Shown here: positions 16,855-25,758 of the stretch, piece after piece
Layout: the number at the start of each line of letters is the position of its first letter
Position numbering within the stretch: the first letter of the stretch is position 1
Source of the DNA: JACCTH01 sp963761985
GTDB taxonomy: Bacteria > Actinomycetota > Acidimicrobiia > Spongiisociales > ZC4RG35
Assembly (NCBI GenBank): GCA_963761985.1
Contig: CAVXIT010000002.1
Span: forward strand, 62,001-126,000
Length of the DNA stretch: 64,000 nt
Direction of reading: 5' to 3'
The notes under the pieces: model-generated
What the model was told of the DNA's origin: nothing
The model's database searches: none
The model's input: the letters and a program-made list of their open reading frames with translations, nothing else
Translations under genes and position numbers: made by a program

Positions 16855-18087
16855 ATGTTGGTCGTCGTTCGTAACGTATTCGATACGGCGATTGGCTTAG
16901 ATGGTGCGATGTTGAGCGCAAGACGGCCGGTTCTGGCCACCCTGGCGGTCGCAGCGTTGCTATTGCTTATTGCTCTGAGCCTGTCGGCTACGGTCGAAGC
17001 AAATTCCAGCCAAACGGCGCACTACCTCTATTTGCGAGAGGCCGTGGTGGCCGGCGCAGTGACTCTTGCTCTCGGCGCCATCATCCTCCTTCGCAGGTCA
17101 CGTCATGCGATCGGGCTCGTATTGCTCATCGGTGGGTTCCTATGGTCGATGCAGGCTGCGCTCGGCGAGTTTTCCATTGCTGCCGGTGTCTTCGGCTGGC
17201 CCGCGGCAAGCGGAACGGCGTGGGCAGCCAACCTCATCCGACAACCGGGTTTTGTGCTCAGCTTCGTTCTGATTTTCCTCCTCTACCCCACTGGAAGCCC
17301 GCTCGGTAAATGGGGTAGGGCACTGACCTGGACGGCGATCGCCGCGACCGGAGTCTGGGTCGTCTTGCTGGCCTTGGGGCCAGGCGCGTTGGAAGACTTC
17401 CCCGGGCGGCTCAATCCGCTGGGATGGGCACCCATCGAGACGATTCGCCAGCCGCTTGAATTGGCCCAGTTCGTCCTGGTGATCGTCGGCATCCTGGGCG
17501 GACTCACCTCGATCGCGATTCGTTTTCGACGAGCGCGAGGCGAGGAGCGCGCCCAGATCAAGTGGTTTTTCTACGCCACGGTCGTGGCCGTGTTGGTGTT
17601 GGTACTGGCCAACGTCCTCTTTCCGGTGGAAATGGAAGGGGAATTGGGGGCCATCGTGTGGCTCGCGGCTCCGATGTCGATTCTTGTGGCCATGGCGGTG
17701 GCAATCGCCCGCTATCGGCTATTTGACATCGACCAGATTGTTTCCCGCACAGTGACCTATGGCACTGTCGTGGTTCTGTTGGCTGCCGCCTATGCCGGCG
17801 TTGTCTTCTTGCTGCGGGACTTGTTCCCGCTTGAGGGCCCGGTGGCAGTGGCGGGATCGACGCTCTTGGTGGCGGCCCTTTTCAATCCCCTGCGGAGGAG
17901 GGTTCAAGGGCTAATCGACCGACGCTTCAATCGTTCCCACTACGACATCACCCGCACCATCGATGCTTTCTCCCAACGTCTGACCGATGCGGTTGACCTT
18001 GTTCCGTTGCGTTCGGAACTTTCCCGTCTCGTCGCCCAAACGATGCAGCCAACTTCGCTCTCGGTATGGCTGCGAGACCAGCCCTAG
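16855..18087 (+). CDS. Multi-pass membrane protein resembling a sensor-kinase input module without a kinase domain
   Basis: 410 residues with about nine or ten membrane helices, then a soluble tail. Characteristic pieces are RYRLFDIDQIVSRTVTYGTVV, the following helix, VAVAGSTLLVAALFNPLRRRVQGLIDRRFNRSHYD, and a C-terminal TIDAFSQRLTDAVDLVPLRSELSRLVAQTMQPTSLSVWLR. In actinobacteria this same block sits upstream of histidine-kinase or cyclase domains, but here the protein ends after it: no H-box, ATP site or other output. ATG at 16855 or at 16909. It is convergent with, and homologous to, the next gene. Confidence 0.8.
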   Translation: MLVVVRNVFDTAIGLDGAMLSARRPVLATLAVAALLLLIALSLSATVEANSSQTAHYLYLREAVVAGAVTLALGAIILLRRSRHAIGLVLLIGGFLWSMQAALGEFSIAAGVFGWPAASGTAWAANLIRQPGFVLSFVLIFLLYPTGSPLGKWGRALTWTAIAATGVWVVLLALGPGALEDFPGRLNPLGWAPIETIRQPLELAQFVLVIVGILGGLTSIAIRFRRARGEERAQIKWFFYATVVAVLVLVLANVLFPVEMEGELGAIVWLAAPMSILVAMAVAIARYRLFDIDQIVSRTVTYGTVVVLLAAAYAGVVFLLRDLFPLEGPVAVAGSTLLVAALFNPLRRRVQGLIDRRFNRSHYDITRTIDAFSQRLTDAVDLVPLRSELSRLVAQTMQPTSLSVWLRDQP

Positions 18088-19235
18088 TTGGCCTCTCCGC
18101 GTAGCCACACTGACATCATCGCCGGCTGCATTGTCTGGCTAACGACGGATCGAACTTCGCTCGTCAGATCGATGAGGTCAACTCTCGTCGGTAGAAGTCG
18201 GGTGAAGTTCTCGACGACGCGGGCCGCGGCGGCTCCTGACCGATTGAACCGGCGATCAATCGCTCCTTGCAGACGGCGACGAAGCGGGCTGAAGAGCGCC
18301 GCGACTCCGAGCGTTGCCCCTGCGACGGCGAGGTCTCCTTCGAGACGGATGAGATTGGTGAGCACGAAGACGATCGCCACATAAATGCCAACGAGCGCGG
18401 CTGTGATGAGTCCATAGGTGACCGTGCGAGAGATGATCCGGTCGATGTCGTAGAGGCGGTAGCGAAGGATCGCCACACCGATCGCGACCGGGATCAGCGC
18501 CAGGGCCAACGTCACGACAACGTTCTCCACATCGTCACTCACTTCCCCGATGCCGTTGAAGAGCTCCCAAAGCAAGACTCCGCCCGCAGCTGCCGCCATT
18601 ACGACGACGCTCAGAACCACCCACTTGAGCTGTTGGCGCTCGACGGCTGTGCCCCGCTGAAAGCGAACGATGAGCGATACCACCGAAGCGAGGATCGCCG
18701 CCATCAGCAAGTAGATGCCACCTCCTTCCAGAAGCACCACCAGACCGTCGGCGTCCTCTAACGCGATCGGATTCTCGACGGGTAGATCGTCGAAAGTCTC
18801 GGGCGAGAGAGCGACTCCGGCCAGCAACATCGTCAGGCCGACCCCTGCCGCCCACACAACCACACGCCATCCACGTGAGCGAAGCTTGCCGGTCGGGAAG
18901 AACAGGAGGACAAAGGTTGCGAGAACGCCGGTGCCTAATCCAAAGGCCAGGTTGCCGGCCAACGTGGCCACGGCGTAGAGGGCACCTCCTGGATCGATTA
19001 CCGAGGACTCGACGAGCGAAACTCCCAGGCCGCCGGTCGCGTAAGAAAAAGCAGCCAAAAGCAGGAGCCGGCCAACCACATTGCCGCGGACTTTGATGGT
19101 CGTCAGCAGGCCAATGAGAGTGGTTGCCACCACGAAGACAAGAGTTGCAACTTCGGCGCTGCCATAGGCAGTGGACTTGGTGGCAACGATGACACCGAGC
19201 TCGACGGCGATCACGGCTGCCACGAACCAACTCAC
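18084..19235 (-). CDS. Second kinase-less sensor-like multi-pass membrane protein
   Basis: 383 residues from a GTG that overlaps the upstream stop codon (GTGA). It shares the plan of the convergent gene: several N-terminal helices, FVLLFFPTGKLRSRGW, RYRLYDIDRIISRTVTYGLI, VAGATLGVAALFSPLRRRLQGAIDRRFNRSG, and the tail VDLIDLTSEVRSVVSQTMQPAMMSVWLRG. No catalytic output domain. The open frame continues upstream to 19637, but that part overlaps a better gene in another frame. The two stop codons of the pair overlap by four bases. Confidence 0.8.
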   Translation of the reverse strand: MSWFVAAVIAVELGVIVATKSTAYGSAEVATLVFVVATTLIGLLTTIKVRGNVVGRLLLLAAFSYATGGLGVSLVESSVIDPGGALYAVATLAGNLAFGLGTGVLATFVLLFFPTGKLRSRGWRVVVWAAGVGLTMLLAGVALSPETFDDLPVENPIALEDADGLVVLLEGGGIYLLMAAILASVVSLIVRFQRGTAVERQQLKWVVLSVVVMAAAAGGVLLWELFNGIGEVSDDVENVVVTLALALIPVAIGVAILRYRLYDIDRIISRTVTYGLITAALVGIYVAIVFVLTNLIRLEGDLAVAGATLGVAALFSPLRRRLQGAIDRRFNRSGAAAARVVENFTRLLPTRVDLIDLTSEVRSVVSQTMQPAMMSVWLRGEAN

Positions 19236-19657
19236 TGCTTTCCGGGCCTCTTTGACTCGACCAGCGACCTGACAACGCCGATAAGCATCACGGCCGGCAG
19301 CGCAACGTTGAGCGCTGCAATTGCTTTGACATGCTTGGGCAGTCCTTGCCTGAGAATTCGGTGCGACAGGGGTTCGGCGACAGCTCCGGCGAGAAAGGTC
19401 GATGTCAGGAGGACTAGCCGCCCGTTGGCCTGTCGACTCTGACCAGAGCCCTTGAGCAGACGCCACATCAGGAAGATCATGGCCGGTGGCGCCGAAAGCG
19501 CACTTCCGTTGCCAACGATCGCATCGACCGCGATTGGCAACCTGGTGCGTATCCCCAAGGGCTCGGCCGGAAAGCCTCCTCGGATTGCCGTCACGACGCC
19601 AGCGAGGAAGTTGGCTGTGTATGCCATCGCGGCCCACCGCACGAGCCTTTCGTTCAT
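19232..19657 (-). CDS. Hypothetical membrane protein coupled to the sensor-like gene
   Basis: 141 residues, roughly four hydrophobic segments (MAYTANFLAGVVTAIRGG, APPAMIFLMWRLLKG, LVLLTSTFLAGAVAEPL, AIAALNVALPAVMLIGVVRSL). Family not recognised. Its stop overlaps the GTG of the downstream membrane protein, so the two are made together. Its ATG is about 35 bases after the flavodoxin-like gene of the duplicated operon, so it may be the downstream end of that transcript. Confidence 0.65.
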   Translation of the reverse strand: MNERLVRWAAMAYTANFLAGVVTAIRGGFPAEPLGIRTRLPIAVDAIVGNGSALSAPPAMIFLMWRLLKGSGQSRQANGRLVLLTSTFLAGAVAEPLSHRILRQGLPKHVKAIAALNVALPAVMLIGVVRSLVESKRPGKQ

Positions 19658-19692
19658 CGATCAGCGTCTAGCGAATGGACGTTCCGAGAGCA

Positions 19693-20397
19693 TTACGGTC
19701 CAGCTGCCGGGACAAAGTCGAACCGCTCGCCCGAGTCCCACAGCGAGCGCTGGTTGCCGTGGGCGGGGAAGCCGCCGGCGTCCATCAACAGCCGAGCTGT
19801 GTGGAGCAAGTTCCAGGTCATGAAGGTGGTGTTGCGATTCGTGAAGTCGTTCTCGGGACCCCCCGAACCTGGATCCAAATAGGACGGGCCGGGGCCGGCT
19901 TCGCCGATCCAACCGGCGTCGGCTTGCGGTGGGATGACATAGCCGAGGTGCTGGAGGGAGTAGAGGATATTCATCGAACAGTGCTTGATTCCGTCTTCGT
20001 TGCCGGTCACGAGGCAACCGCCTACTCGGCCGTAGTAGGCGTATTGGCCCTCGTCATTGAGCACGGAACTATTGGCGTAGAGGCGTTCGATCAGTCGGGT
20101 GCACATGGAGGATTTCTCCCCCAACCAGATTGGTGTGCCAACTACCAGGATCTGGGACTCGATGACGCGCTCGAAGATCGCAGGCCAGTCGTCGTGATCC
20201 CAGCCATGCTCGGTCATGTCGGGATATACGCCAGGCACGAGTTCGAAGTCAACTGCCCGCAGATAGTCAACCGCAACACCCTGTTTCCGCATTATCGCCA
20301 TCGAAAGCTCCATCAAGCCTTCGGTATGGGAGAGCTCGGGCGACTTCTTCAAGGTGCAGTTGATGTAGATCGCTCTTAGATCGGAGAGGTCTTTCAC
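19693..20397 (-). CDS. Flavodoxin-fold NAD(P)H-dependent oxidoreductase (copy A)
   Basis: 234 residues from GTG at 20397, which overlaps the DUF6510 stop codon (GTGA). FMN-reductase-type features: IYINCTLKKSPELSHTEGLMELSMAIM (phosphate-binding start), SQILVVGTPIWLGEKSSMCTRLIERLYA, and GRVGGCLVTGNEDG. The C-terminal extension with NTTFMTWNLLHTARLLMDAGGFPA is typical of the family. Last gene of a four-gene redox operon. Probably exchanges electrons between NAD(P)H and a flavin; the partner is not known. Confidence 0.88.
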   Translation of the reverse strand: MKDLSDLRAIYINCTLKKSPELSHTEGLMELSMAIMRKQGVAVDYLRAVDFELVPGVYPDMTEHGWDHDDWPAIFERVIESQILVVGTPIWLGEKSSMCTRLIERLYANSSVLNDEGQYAYYGRVGGCLVTGNEDGIKHCSMNILYSLQHLGYVIPPQADAGWIGEAGPGPSYLDPGSGGPENDFTNRNTTFMTWNLLHTARLLMDAGGFPAHGNQRSLWDSGERFDFVPAAGP

Positions 20398-20660
20398 CCG
20401 GACACCTCGATCCAGCGCAGTGATTGAATGCTGATTCGATAGTGAGACGGCGTTTTGACCGCCACCATCAAGACCACCCCACAGTCGGCGCAACGAACTA
20501 CGTCCCCCGGGGCGCTCCGGTAAACGATCGTCCGACCCAACGGGTTGATCGCCCCACAATCGCCACAACAACCCTCCTGATCAGTCATCTCTCTTCCAAA
20601 CACCTCGTAGAACATCCCCGCCAACGCGTTGCCGTCGAGATGCCTGGCGGTCATTTTCAT
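20394..20660 (-). CDS. DUF6510-family zinc-ribbon protein (copy A)
   Basis: 88 residues. It begins MKMTARHLDGNALAGMFYEVFGREMTD and carries two knuckles, EGCCGDCGAINPLG and VVRCADCGVVLMV, which form a probable zinc ribbon. The family is of unknown function and, as far as I recall, occurs next to ferredoxin-reductase and sulfite-oxidase-like genes in actinobacteria, as here. ATGA overlap with the reductase gene upstream and GTGA with the flavodoxin-like gene downstream. Confidence 0.85.
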   Translation of the reverse strand: MKMTARHLDGNALAGMFYEVFGREMTDQEGCCGDCGAINPLGRTIVYRSAPGDVVRCADCGVVLMVAVKTPSHYRISIQSLRWIEVSG

Positions 20661-21409
20661 CCTCCTGAGGGTCCGAAGCGTTCCGTCTTAACTTGCTTGG
20701 GGTCGTGCCCGAGGGCCAACAATTGCGTCGCGACGGTCTCGACGAATCCGGTCGGTCCGCAGACGTATGTTTTTGGTCGATCAACAGCGGGCCAGGCCGA
20801 TTCTTCCAGCATCGCCTTGTCGACCCGCCGCGAGTAGCCCTGCCAGTTGGGCGGCTGGGTCCGGGTTAGCGCGTAATCGATTTGGAGCATGGGCATTTCG
20901 CCAGCCAGACGGACCAGCTCTTCGCGGTAGATGAGCGAGTCCCGAGATCTGGCTGAGACCAGCAAGCGAACCGGGACCTGTCTATCGGAGCCGGCCAGGG
21001 AGCGGACCATGGCCATCAGCGGCACCAGCCCGCTTCCACCGGCGATGAGCTGCAGAGGTCCGCCAAGGTCGGGCGTCCACACGAAGTAGCCGCCGATTGG
21101 GCCCCGCAATTCGATCTCGTCGCCCCGGACCAAGTCTCCGGTCAGATAGGGGGACACCTCGCCGCCCTCGACCAGTTCGACAGTGATCATGATTCGTTCG
21201 CCGTCCGCGGCGCTCGCAATCGAATAGCTTCGCTGCGCCTGGTAGCCATCCTCGGCGGTCAGTCGAATATCGACATGTTGCCCGGGCAGGTGCCCAGGCC
21301 AACCCGGACAGTCGAGGACGATGCTGCGGACCGTATCGGTTTCCTCGAACAGCTCGACCACCTCGGCCGCAAGCCAATTCAGTCGCCCGCGTACCGCTGT
21401 TCTTTCCAT
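20657..21409 (-). CDS. FAD/NAD(P)-binding ferredoxin-reductase-like protein (copy A)
   Basis: 250 residues from the ATG of MERTAVRGRLNWLAAEVVELFEETD. FAD-binding motif RSYSIAS near residue 55, the GPIGGYFVW loop, NAD(P)-binding GGSGLVPLMAMVRSLA, and C-terminal TYVCGPTGFVETVATQLLALGHDPKQVKTERFGPSGG. There is no 2Fe-2S domain, so electrons must pass to a partner. The start lies 31 bases inside the sulfite-oxidase-like gene, which argues for an electron-transfer pair with it. Confidence 0.9.
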   Translation of the reverse strand: MERTAVRGRLNWLAAEVVELFEETDTVRSIVLDCPGWPGHLPGQHVDIRLTAEDGYQAQRSYSIASAADGERIMITVELVEGGEVSPYLTGDLVRGDEIELRGPIGGYFVWTPDLGGPLQLIAGGSGLVPLMAMVRSLAGSDRQVPVRLLVSARSRDSLIYREELVRLAGEMPMLQIDYALTRTQPPNWQGYSRRVDKAMLEESAWPAVDRPKTYVCGPTGFVETVATQLLALGHDPKQVKTERFGPSGG

Positions 21410-21984
21410 GGGTCTCCGTAGTTGTGATAGCCGTATCCCTCCCAGAACCCAGCTCGATCTTCGTTGGAGAGTTTGAGAGCGCTGACCCATTTGGCGCTCT
21501 TCCACAAATAGAGGTGTGGCACGAGCAGTCGCGCCGGACCACCGTGCTCGGGACGAAGCGGCTCGCCGTCGTAGATGTGGGCGATCCAGGCCTTGCCATT
21601 GGTCACGTCCGCCAAAGGGAGGTTGGTGGTGTACCCGTCAAAGCACTCGACGAGCAGAAAGGCGGCGGAGGTCTGCACGTCCTCGAGGAGCGTGTCGATT
21701 GAAACGCCCTCCCATTTGGTGTCGAGCTTTGACCATTTGGTGACGCAGTGGATGTCGACAGTGATCGGCTCGATGGGAAGTTCGAGGAACTGGTCCCAGG
21801 TTCGGGCCGTGGCTTGTCCGGTTTCGGTGATGAGGGTCAGGCTCCACTTGTCGGAAGAGACAAGAGGCGTTGGTCCGGCGGAGAGGACCGGAAAGTCATT
21901 GGTTACGTACTGGCCGGGCGGAACCCGATCTTGCGGCGAGTCCTGCTGGCGGCGTCCCTTGAACCCTCGCGAAATGATTGCCAT
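21379..21984 (-). CDS. Sulfite-oxidase-like molybdopterin oxidoreductase (copy A)
   Basis: 201 residues, a single Mo-cofactor domain (YedY/sulfite-oxidase superfamily) without the dimerisation domain. The cysteine that ligates molybdenum lies in VDIHCVTKWSKLDTKWEGV, and YDGEPLRPEHGGPARLLVPHLYLWKSAKWV contains the conserved cofactor region. The final WEGYGYHNYGDPWKEQRY is typical. There is no Tat signal, so it is probably cytoplasmic. It heads the operon; the modABC molybdate importer lies about 7 kb away. Substrate unknown. Confidence 0.92.
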   Translation of the reverse strand: MAIISRGFKGRRQQDSPQDRVPPGQYVTNDFPVLSAGPTPLVSSDKWSLTLITETGQATARTWDQFLELPIEPITVDIHCVTKWSKLDTKWEGVSIDTLLEDVQTSAAFLLVECFDGYTTNLPLADVTNGKAWIAHIYDGEPLRPEHGGPARLLVPHLYLWKSAKWVSALKLSNEDRAGFWEGYGYHNYGDPWKEQRYAGD

Positions 21985-22006
21985 GGTTGGGGATCGTACG
22001 CCGCTC

Positions 22007-22030
22007 GGCGCTTTGATACTTGAAAGCGCC
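22007..22030. promoter_or_regulatory. Perfect inverted repeat in the divergent promoter (copy A)
   Basis: Arms GGCGCTTT (22007-22014) and AAAGCGCC (22023-22030) around eight bases, between the sulfite-oxidase-like gene and the sensor-kinase gene. The arms are unchanged in copy B while the loop carries a substitution, which fits an operator or a structured leader. No regulator can be assigned. Confidence 0.45.
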
Positions 22031-22073
22031 CAAGAGGTCTAAGGCTTGAGCAGGAAATGTCGATGTTGACTGC

Positions 22074-23531
22074 GTGAAAGCCCCATCCGCAGGCCCTGTT
22101 CGGCAGCCGGCGACGGCGTGGTGGATCGGCGCAAGTGTGGCTGGCGTGGCTGCTCTAGTCGCGTTCGCTATGGCGATTCAGTTTCAGCGCGATGCCAGCC
22201 AACCAGTTGGTGAAGGGGAGCTTTTCGCGCTCGAGTCGGAGTCTGCGGGCGAGCAAATGGAAACCCTGCGGGGGGAGGGCACCGACACGGCCATGGCCGT
22301 ACGACAGATTCGCAACAGGCTCAACATCGAAGCGGTCGCCTTGATCGATGATTCCGGGCTGACCGAGGCCGCCACCTCACCGAGTCTCGAAGGCGACGTC
22401 GTCGACAACGAACTCCTGCTCTACGGGTTGAGCGTCAAGTCAATGTCGGCAGTCGCCGCGCCGGTGTCCGACTCGATACTGATCGACGGCGTGATCGAGA
22501 GCCCTGGCGGCTCGATTGCCTATCAGGTCCTACAGCCACTCGAGAGCGGAGGCGGGCTGCTCCTCTACTACGACATCACCGAGCTCCTCGAGCGACGGGC
22601 TCGCAATCAGGGCATTCAACGGACGACCTTGCAGCTGCTTGCTGTGGGAGGCTTCTTTCTCCTGCTGGCGGCGATCCTGGTCATCGGACGATCGTTTGTG
22701 AAACGGAGCATTCGTGAAATGGCGTTCGAAGCCGACGTGCTACGCCAGCTCTCGACTGAGTTGGAGGCTCACAACCGCGAGCTTTCGGTGGCGCGCGCCG
22801 AAGCGGAACGTGCTCTCGCCCTGGCAGAGGAGAAAAATCGAATCCGCGCCGAGTTCGTGCTCATGATCAACCACGAGCTGCGGACCCCGTTGACGACACT
22901 CGTTACCGGGGCCGACCTCCTGATCCACGAGCCCCTCCTGGCGGAGGACGAGCGAAAGAATCTGTTGCGACAGATGTCAGCCGACGGACGCCGCCTGCAG
23001 GAGATGATCGGACAGATGCTGGCCGTGGCGAGAATCGAGAACCGCGGGCTGAACTTCACCATGAGCGACGTGGCGATTGCCGATGTGCTCGATGACTTGG
23101 AACGAAAGCATCCGCGTCTATTGATCGACCGGCATTTCCTCGACTATGTGCCCGTCCCCGTCGAGATTCGAACGGAAGCCACAACTCTCTCCCAGCTGTT
23201 GTCGTCCTTGATCGACAACGCCTTGACACATGGTGCCGCTCGCGTCGCGGTGCGGGCGATGCCGGACTTGCCCTTTGAGCCCTTGTGGAAAGTCGGAAGC
23301 ACCCCGGCCGACGCAGCATTCCTCTTGGTGGAGGACGATGGCCCCGGCATCGAACCGAGCTTCCTCCCGCGTTCGAGAGCATTACGGTACAGCTGCCGGG
23401 ACAAAGTCGAACTGCTCGCCCGAGTCCCACAGCGAGCGCTGGTTGCCGTGGGCGGGGAAGCGCTGGCGTCCATCAACAGACGAGCTGTGTGGAGCAAGTT
23501 CCAGGTCATGAAGGGGTGTTGCGATTCGTGA
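22074..23531 (+). pseudogene. Sensor histidine kinase, 3' end replaced at the duplication junction (copy A)
   Basis: Starts at GTG 22074. One helix (ATAWWIGASVAGVAALVAFAMA), an extracytoplasmic sensor region of about 150 residues, a second helix (LLAVGGFFLLLAAILVIG), a coiled HAMP-like stretch, then the H-box INHELRTPL and N-box SSLIDNALTHG. After DDGPGIEPSFLPR the sequence switches to the flavodoxin 3' end in an unrelated frame, giving about 53 meaningless residues. The F- and G2-boxes are lost, so this copy should bind ATP poorly or not at all. The other copy retains the true 3' end. Confidence 0.85.
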
Positions 23532-24082
23532 AGTCGTCTCGGGACACCCCGAACCTGGATCCAAATAGGACGGGCCGGGGCCGGCTTCGCCGATCCAACC
23601 GGCGTCGGCTTGCGGTGGGATGACATAGCCGAGGTGCTGGAGGGAGTAGAGGATGTTCATCGAACAGTGCTTGATTCCGTCTTCGTTGCCGGTCACGAGG
23701 CAACCGCCTACTCGGCCGTAGTAGGCGTATTGGCCCTCGTCATTGAGCACGGAACTATTGGCGTAGAGGCGTTCGATCAGTCGGGTGCACATGGAGGATT
23801 TCTCCCCCAACCAGATTGGTGTGCCAACCACCAGGATCTGGGACCCGATGACGTGCTCGAAGATCGCAGGCCAGTCGTCGTGATCCCAGCCATGCTCGGT
23901 CATGTCGGGATATACGCCAGGCACGAGTTCGAAGTCAACTGCCGCAGATAGTCAACCGCAACACCCTGTTTCCGCATGATCGCCATCGAAAGCTCCATCA
24001 AGCCTTCGGTATGGGAGAGCTCGGGCGACTTCTTCAAGGTGCAGTTGATGTAGATCGCTCTTAGATCGGAGAAGTCTTTCAC
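23382..24082 (-). pseudogene. Flavodoxin-fold oxidoreductase (copy B), several frameshifts
   Basis: Near-identical to the copy A gene. It carries a one-base deletion at about 23940 that breaks the frame after GVAVDYLR, and three one-base deletions between about 23463 and 23545. These garble some 26 residues that read DFTNRNTTFMTWNL in copy A, before the frame returns at FPAHGNQRSLWDSG. If real, the gene is dead; if consensus errors, it is a second functional copy. Confidence 0.8.
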
Positions 24083-24345
24083 CCGGACACCTCGATCCAG
24101 CGCAGTGATTGAATGCTGATTCGATAGTGAGACGGCGTTTTGACCGCCACCATCAAGACCACCCCACAATCGGCGCAACGAACTACGTCCCCTGGGGCGC
24201 TCCGGTAAACGATCGTCCGACCCAACGGGTTGATCGCCCCACAATCGTCACAACAACCCTCCTGATCAGTCATCTCTCTTCCAAACACCTCGTAGAACAT
24301 CCCTGCCAACGCGTTGCCGTCGAGATGCCTGGCGGTCATTTTCAT
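24079..24345 (-). CDS. DUF6510-family zinc-ribbon protein (copy B)
   Basis: 88 residues, identical to copy A apart from Gly to Asp in the first knuckle (EGCCDDCGAINPLG). All four cysteines are kept. This is the one gene of copy B whose frame is intact. It keeps the overlaps with both neighbours. Confidence 0.82.
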   Translation of the reverse strand: MKMTARHLDGNALAGMFYEVFGREMTDQEGCCDDCGAINPLGRTIVYRSAPGDVVRCADCGVVLMVAVKTPSHYRISIQSLRWIEVSG

Positions 24346-25093
24346 CCTCCTGAGGGTCCGAAGCGTTCCGTCTAACTTGCTTGGGGTCGTGCCCGAGGGC
24401 CAACAATTGGGTCGCGACGGTCTCGACGAATCCGGTCGGTCCGCAGACGTATGTTTTTGGTCGATCAACAGCGGGCCAGGCCGATTCTTCCAGCATTGCC
24501 TTGTCGACCCGCCGCGAGTAGCCCTGCCAGTTGGGCGGCTGGGTCCGGGTTAGCGTGTAATCGATATGGAGCATGGGCATTTCGCCAGCCAGACGGACCA
24601 GCTCTTCGCGGTAGATGAGCGAGTCCCAAGATCTGGCTGAGACCAGCAAGCGAACCGGGACCTGTCGATCGGAGCCGGCCAGGGAGCGGACCATGGCCAT
24701 CAGCGGAACCAGCCCGCTTCCACCGGCGATGAGCTGCAGAGGTCCGCCAAGTTCGGGCGTCCACACGAAGTAGCCGCCGATCGGGCCCCGCAATTCGATC
24801 TGGTCGCCCCGGACCAATTCTCCGGTCAGATAGGGGGACACCTCGCCGCCCTCGACCAGTTCGACAGTGATCATGATTCGTTCGCCATCCGCGGCGCTCG
24901 CAATCGAATAGCTTCGCTGCGCCTGGTAGCCATCCTCGGCGGTCAGTCGAATATCGACATGTTGCCCGGGCAGGTGCCCAGGCCAACCCGGACAGTCGAG
25001 GACGATGCTGCGGACCGTATCGGTTTCCTCGAACAGCTCGACCACCTCGGCCGCAAGCCAATTCAGTCGCCCGCGTACCGCTGTTCTTTCCAT
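24342..25093 (-). CDS. FAD/NAD(P)-binding ferredoxin-reductase-like protein (copy B), frameshift near the end
   Basis: Same domain plan as copy A, with substitutions such as GDLVRGDE to GELVRGDQ, ARSRDSL to ARSWDSL and LQIDYAL to LHIDYTL. One T is missing at about 24374 relative to copy A (TCTTAAC versus TCTAAC), so the last ten codons are read in another frame. The FAD- and NAD-binding motifs are unaffected. Confidence 0.82.
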
Positions 25094-25669
25094 GGGTCTC
25101 CGTAGTTGTGATAGCCGTATCCCTCCCAGAACCCAGCTCGATCTTCGTTGGAGAGTTTGAGAGCGCTGACCCATTTGGCGCTCTTCCACAAATAGAGGTG
25201 TGGCACGAGCAGTCGCGCCGGACCACCGTGCTCGGGACGAAGCGGCTCGCCGTCGTAGATGTGGGCGATCCAGGCCTTGCCATTGGTCACGTCCGCCAAA
25301 GGGAGGTTGGTGGTGTACCCGTCAAAGCACTCGACGAGCAGAAAGGCGGCGGAGGTCTGCACATCCTCGAGGAGCGCGTCGATTGAAACGCCCTCCCATT
25401 TGGTGTCGAGCTTTGACCATTTGGTGACGCAGTGGATGTCGACAGTGATCGGCTCGATGGGAAGTTCGAGGAACTCGTCCCAGGTTCGGGCCGTGGCTTG
25501 TCCGGTTTCGGTGATGAGGGTGAGGCTCCACTTGTCGAGAGGAGACAAGAGGCGTTGGTCCGGCGGAGAGGACCGGAAAGTCATTGGTTACGTACTGGCC
25601 CGGCGGAACCCGATCTTGCGGCGAGTCCTGCTGGCGGCGTCCCTTGAACCCTCGCGAAATGATTGCCAT
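25063..25669 (-). CDS. Sulfite-oxidase-like molybdopterin oxidoreductase (copy B), frameshift in N-terminal part
   Basis: Matches copy A over the whole Mo-cofactor domain, including VDIHCVTKWSKLDTKWEGV. An extra base at about 25540-25546 breaks the frame between GPTPLVSS and DKWSLTLI. With it removed the protein is the same length as copy A. Substitutions include Gln to Glu in TWDEFLEL and Thr to Ala in SIDALLED. Confidence 0.82.
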
Positions 25670-25691
25670 GGTTGGGGATCGTACGCCGCTC

Positions 25692-25715
25692 GGCGCTTTG
25701 GTACTTGAAAGCGCC
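25692..25715. promoter_or_regulatory. Perfect inverted repeat in the divergent promoter (copy B)
   Basis: Same GGCGCTTT/AAAGCGCC arms as in copy A, with one substitution in the loop (GATACTTG to GGTACTTG). The preserved stem supports a functional site for the divergent kinase and redox-operon promoters. Confidence 0.42.
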
Positions 25716-25758
25716 CAAGAGGTCTAAGGCTTGAGCAGGAAATGTCGATGTTGACTGC

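Larger units (their letters stand above)
19686..23376. repeat. Tandem duplication, copy A (about 3.69 kb)
   Basis: Directly repeated by 23375-27066. Contains flavodoxin-like gene, DUF6510, FAD/NAD reductase, sulfite-oxidase-like gene, the divergent promoter, and the sensor kinase up to its last 60 codons. The offset between copies is 3689 at the left end, falling to 3684-3685 after single-base indels in copy B. The left edge lies seven bases outside the flavodoxin stop codon and the right edge inside the kinase gene. Both edges share a CGTTC-type microhomology, and there is no transposase or target duplication. Confidence 0.9.
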
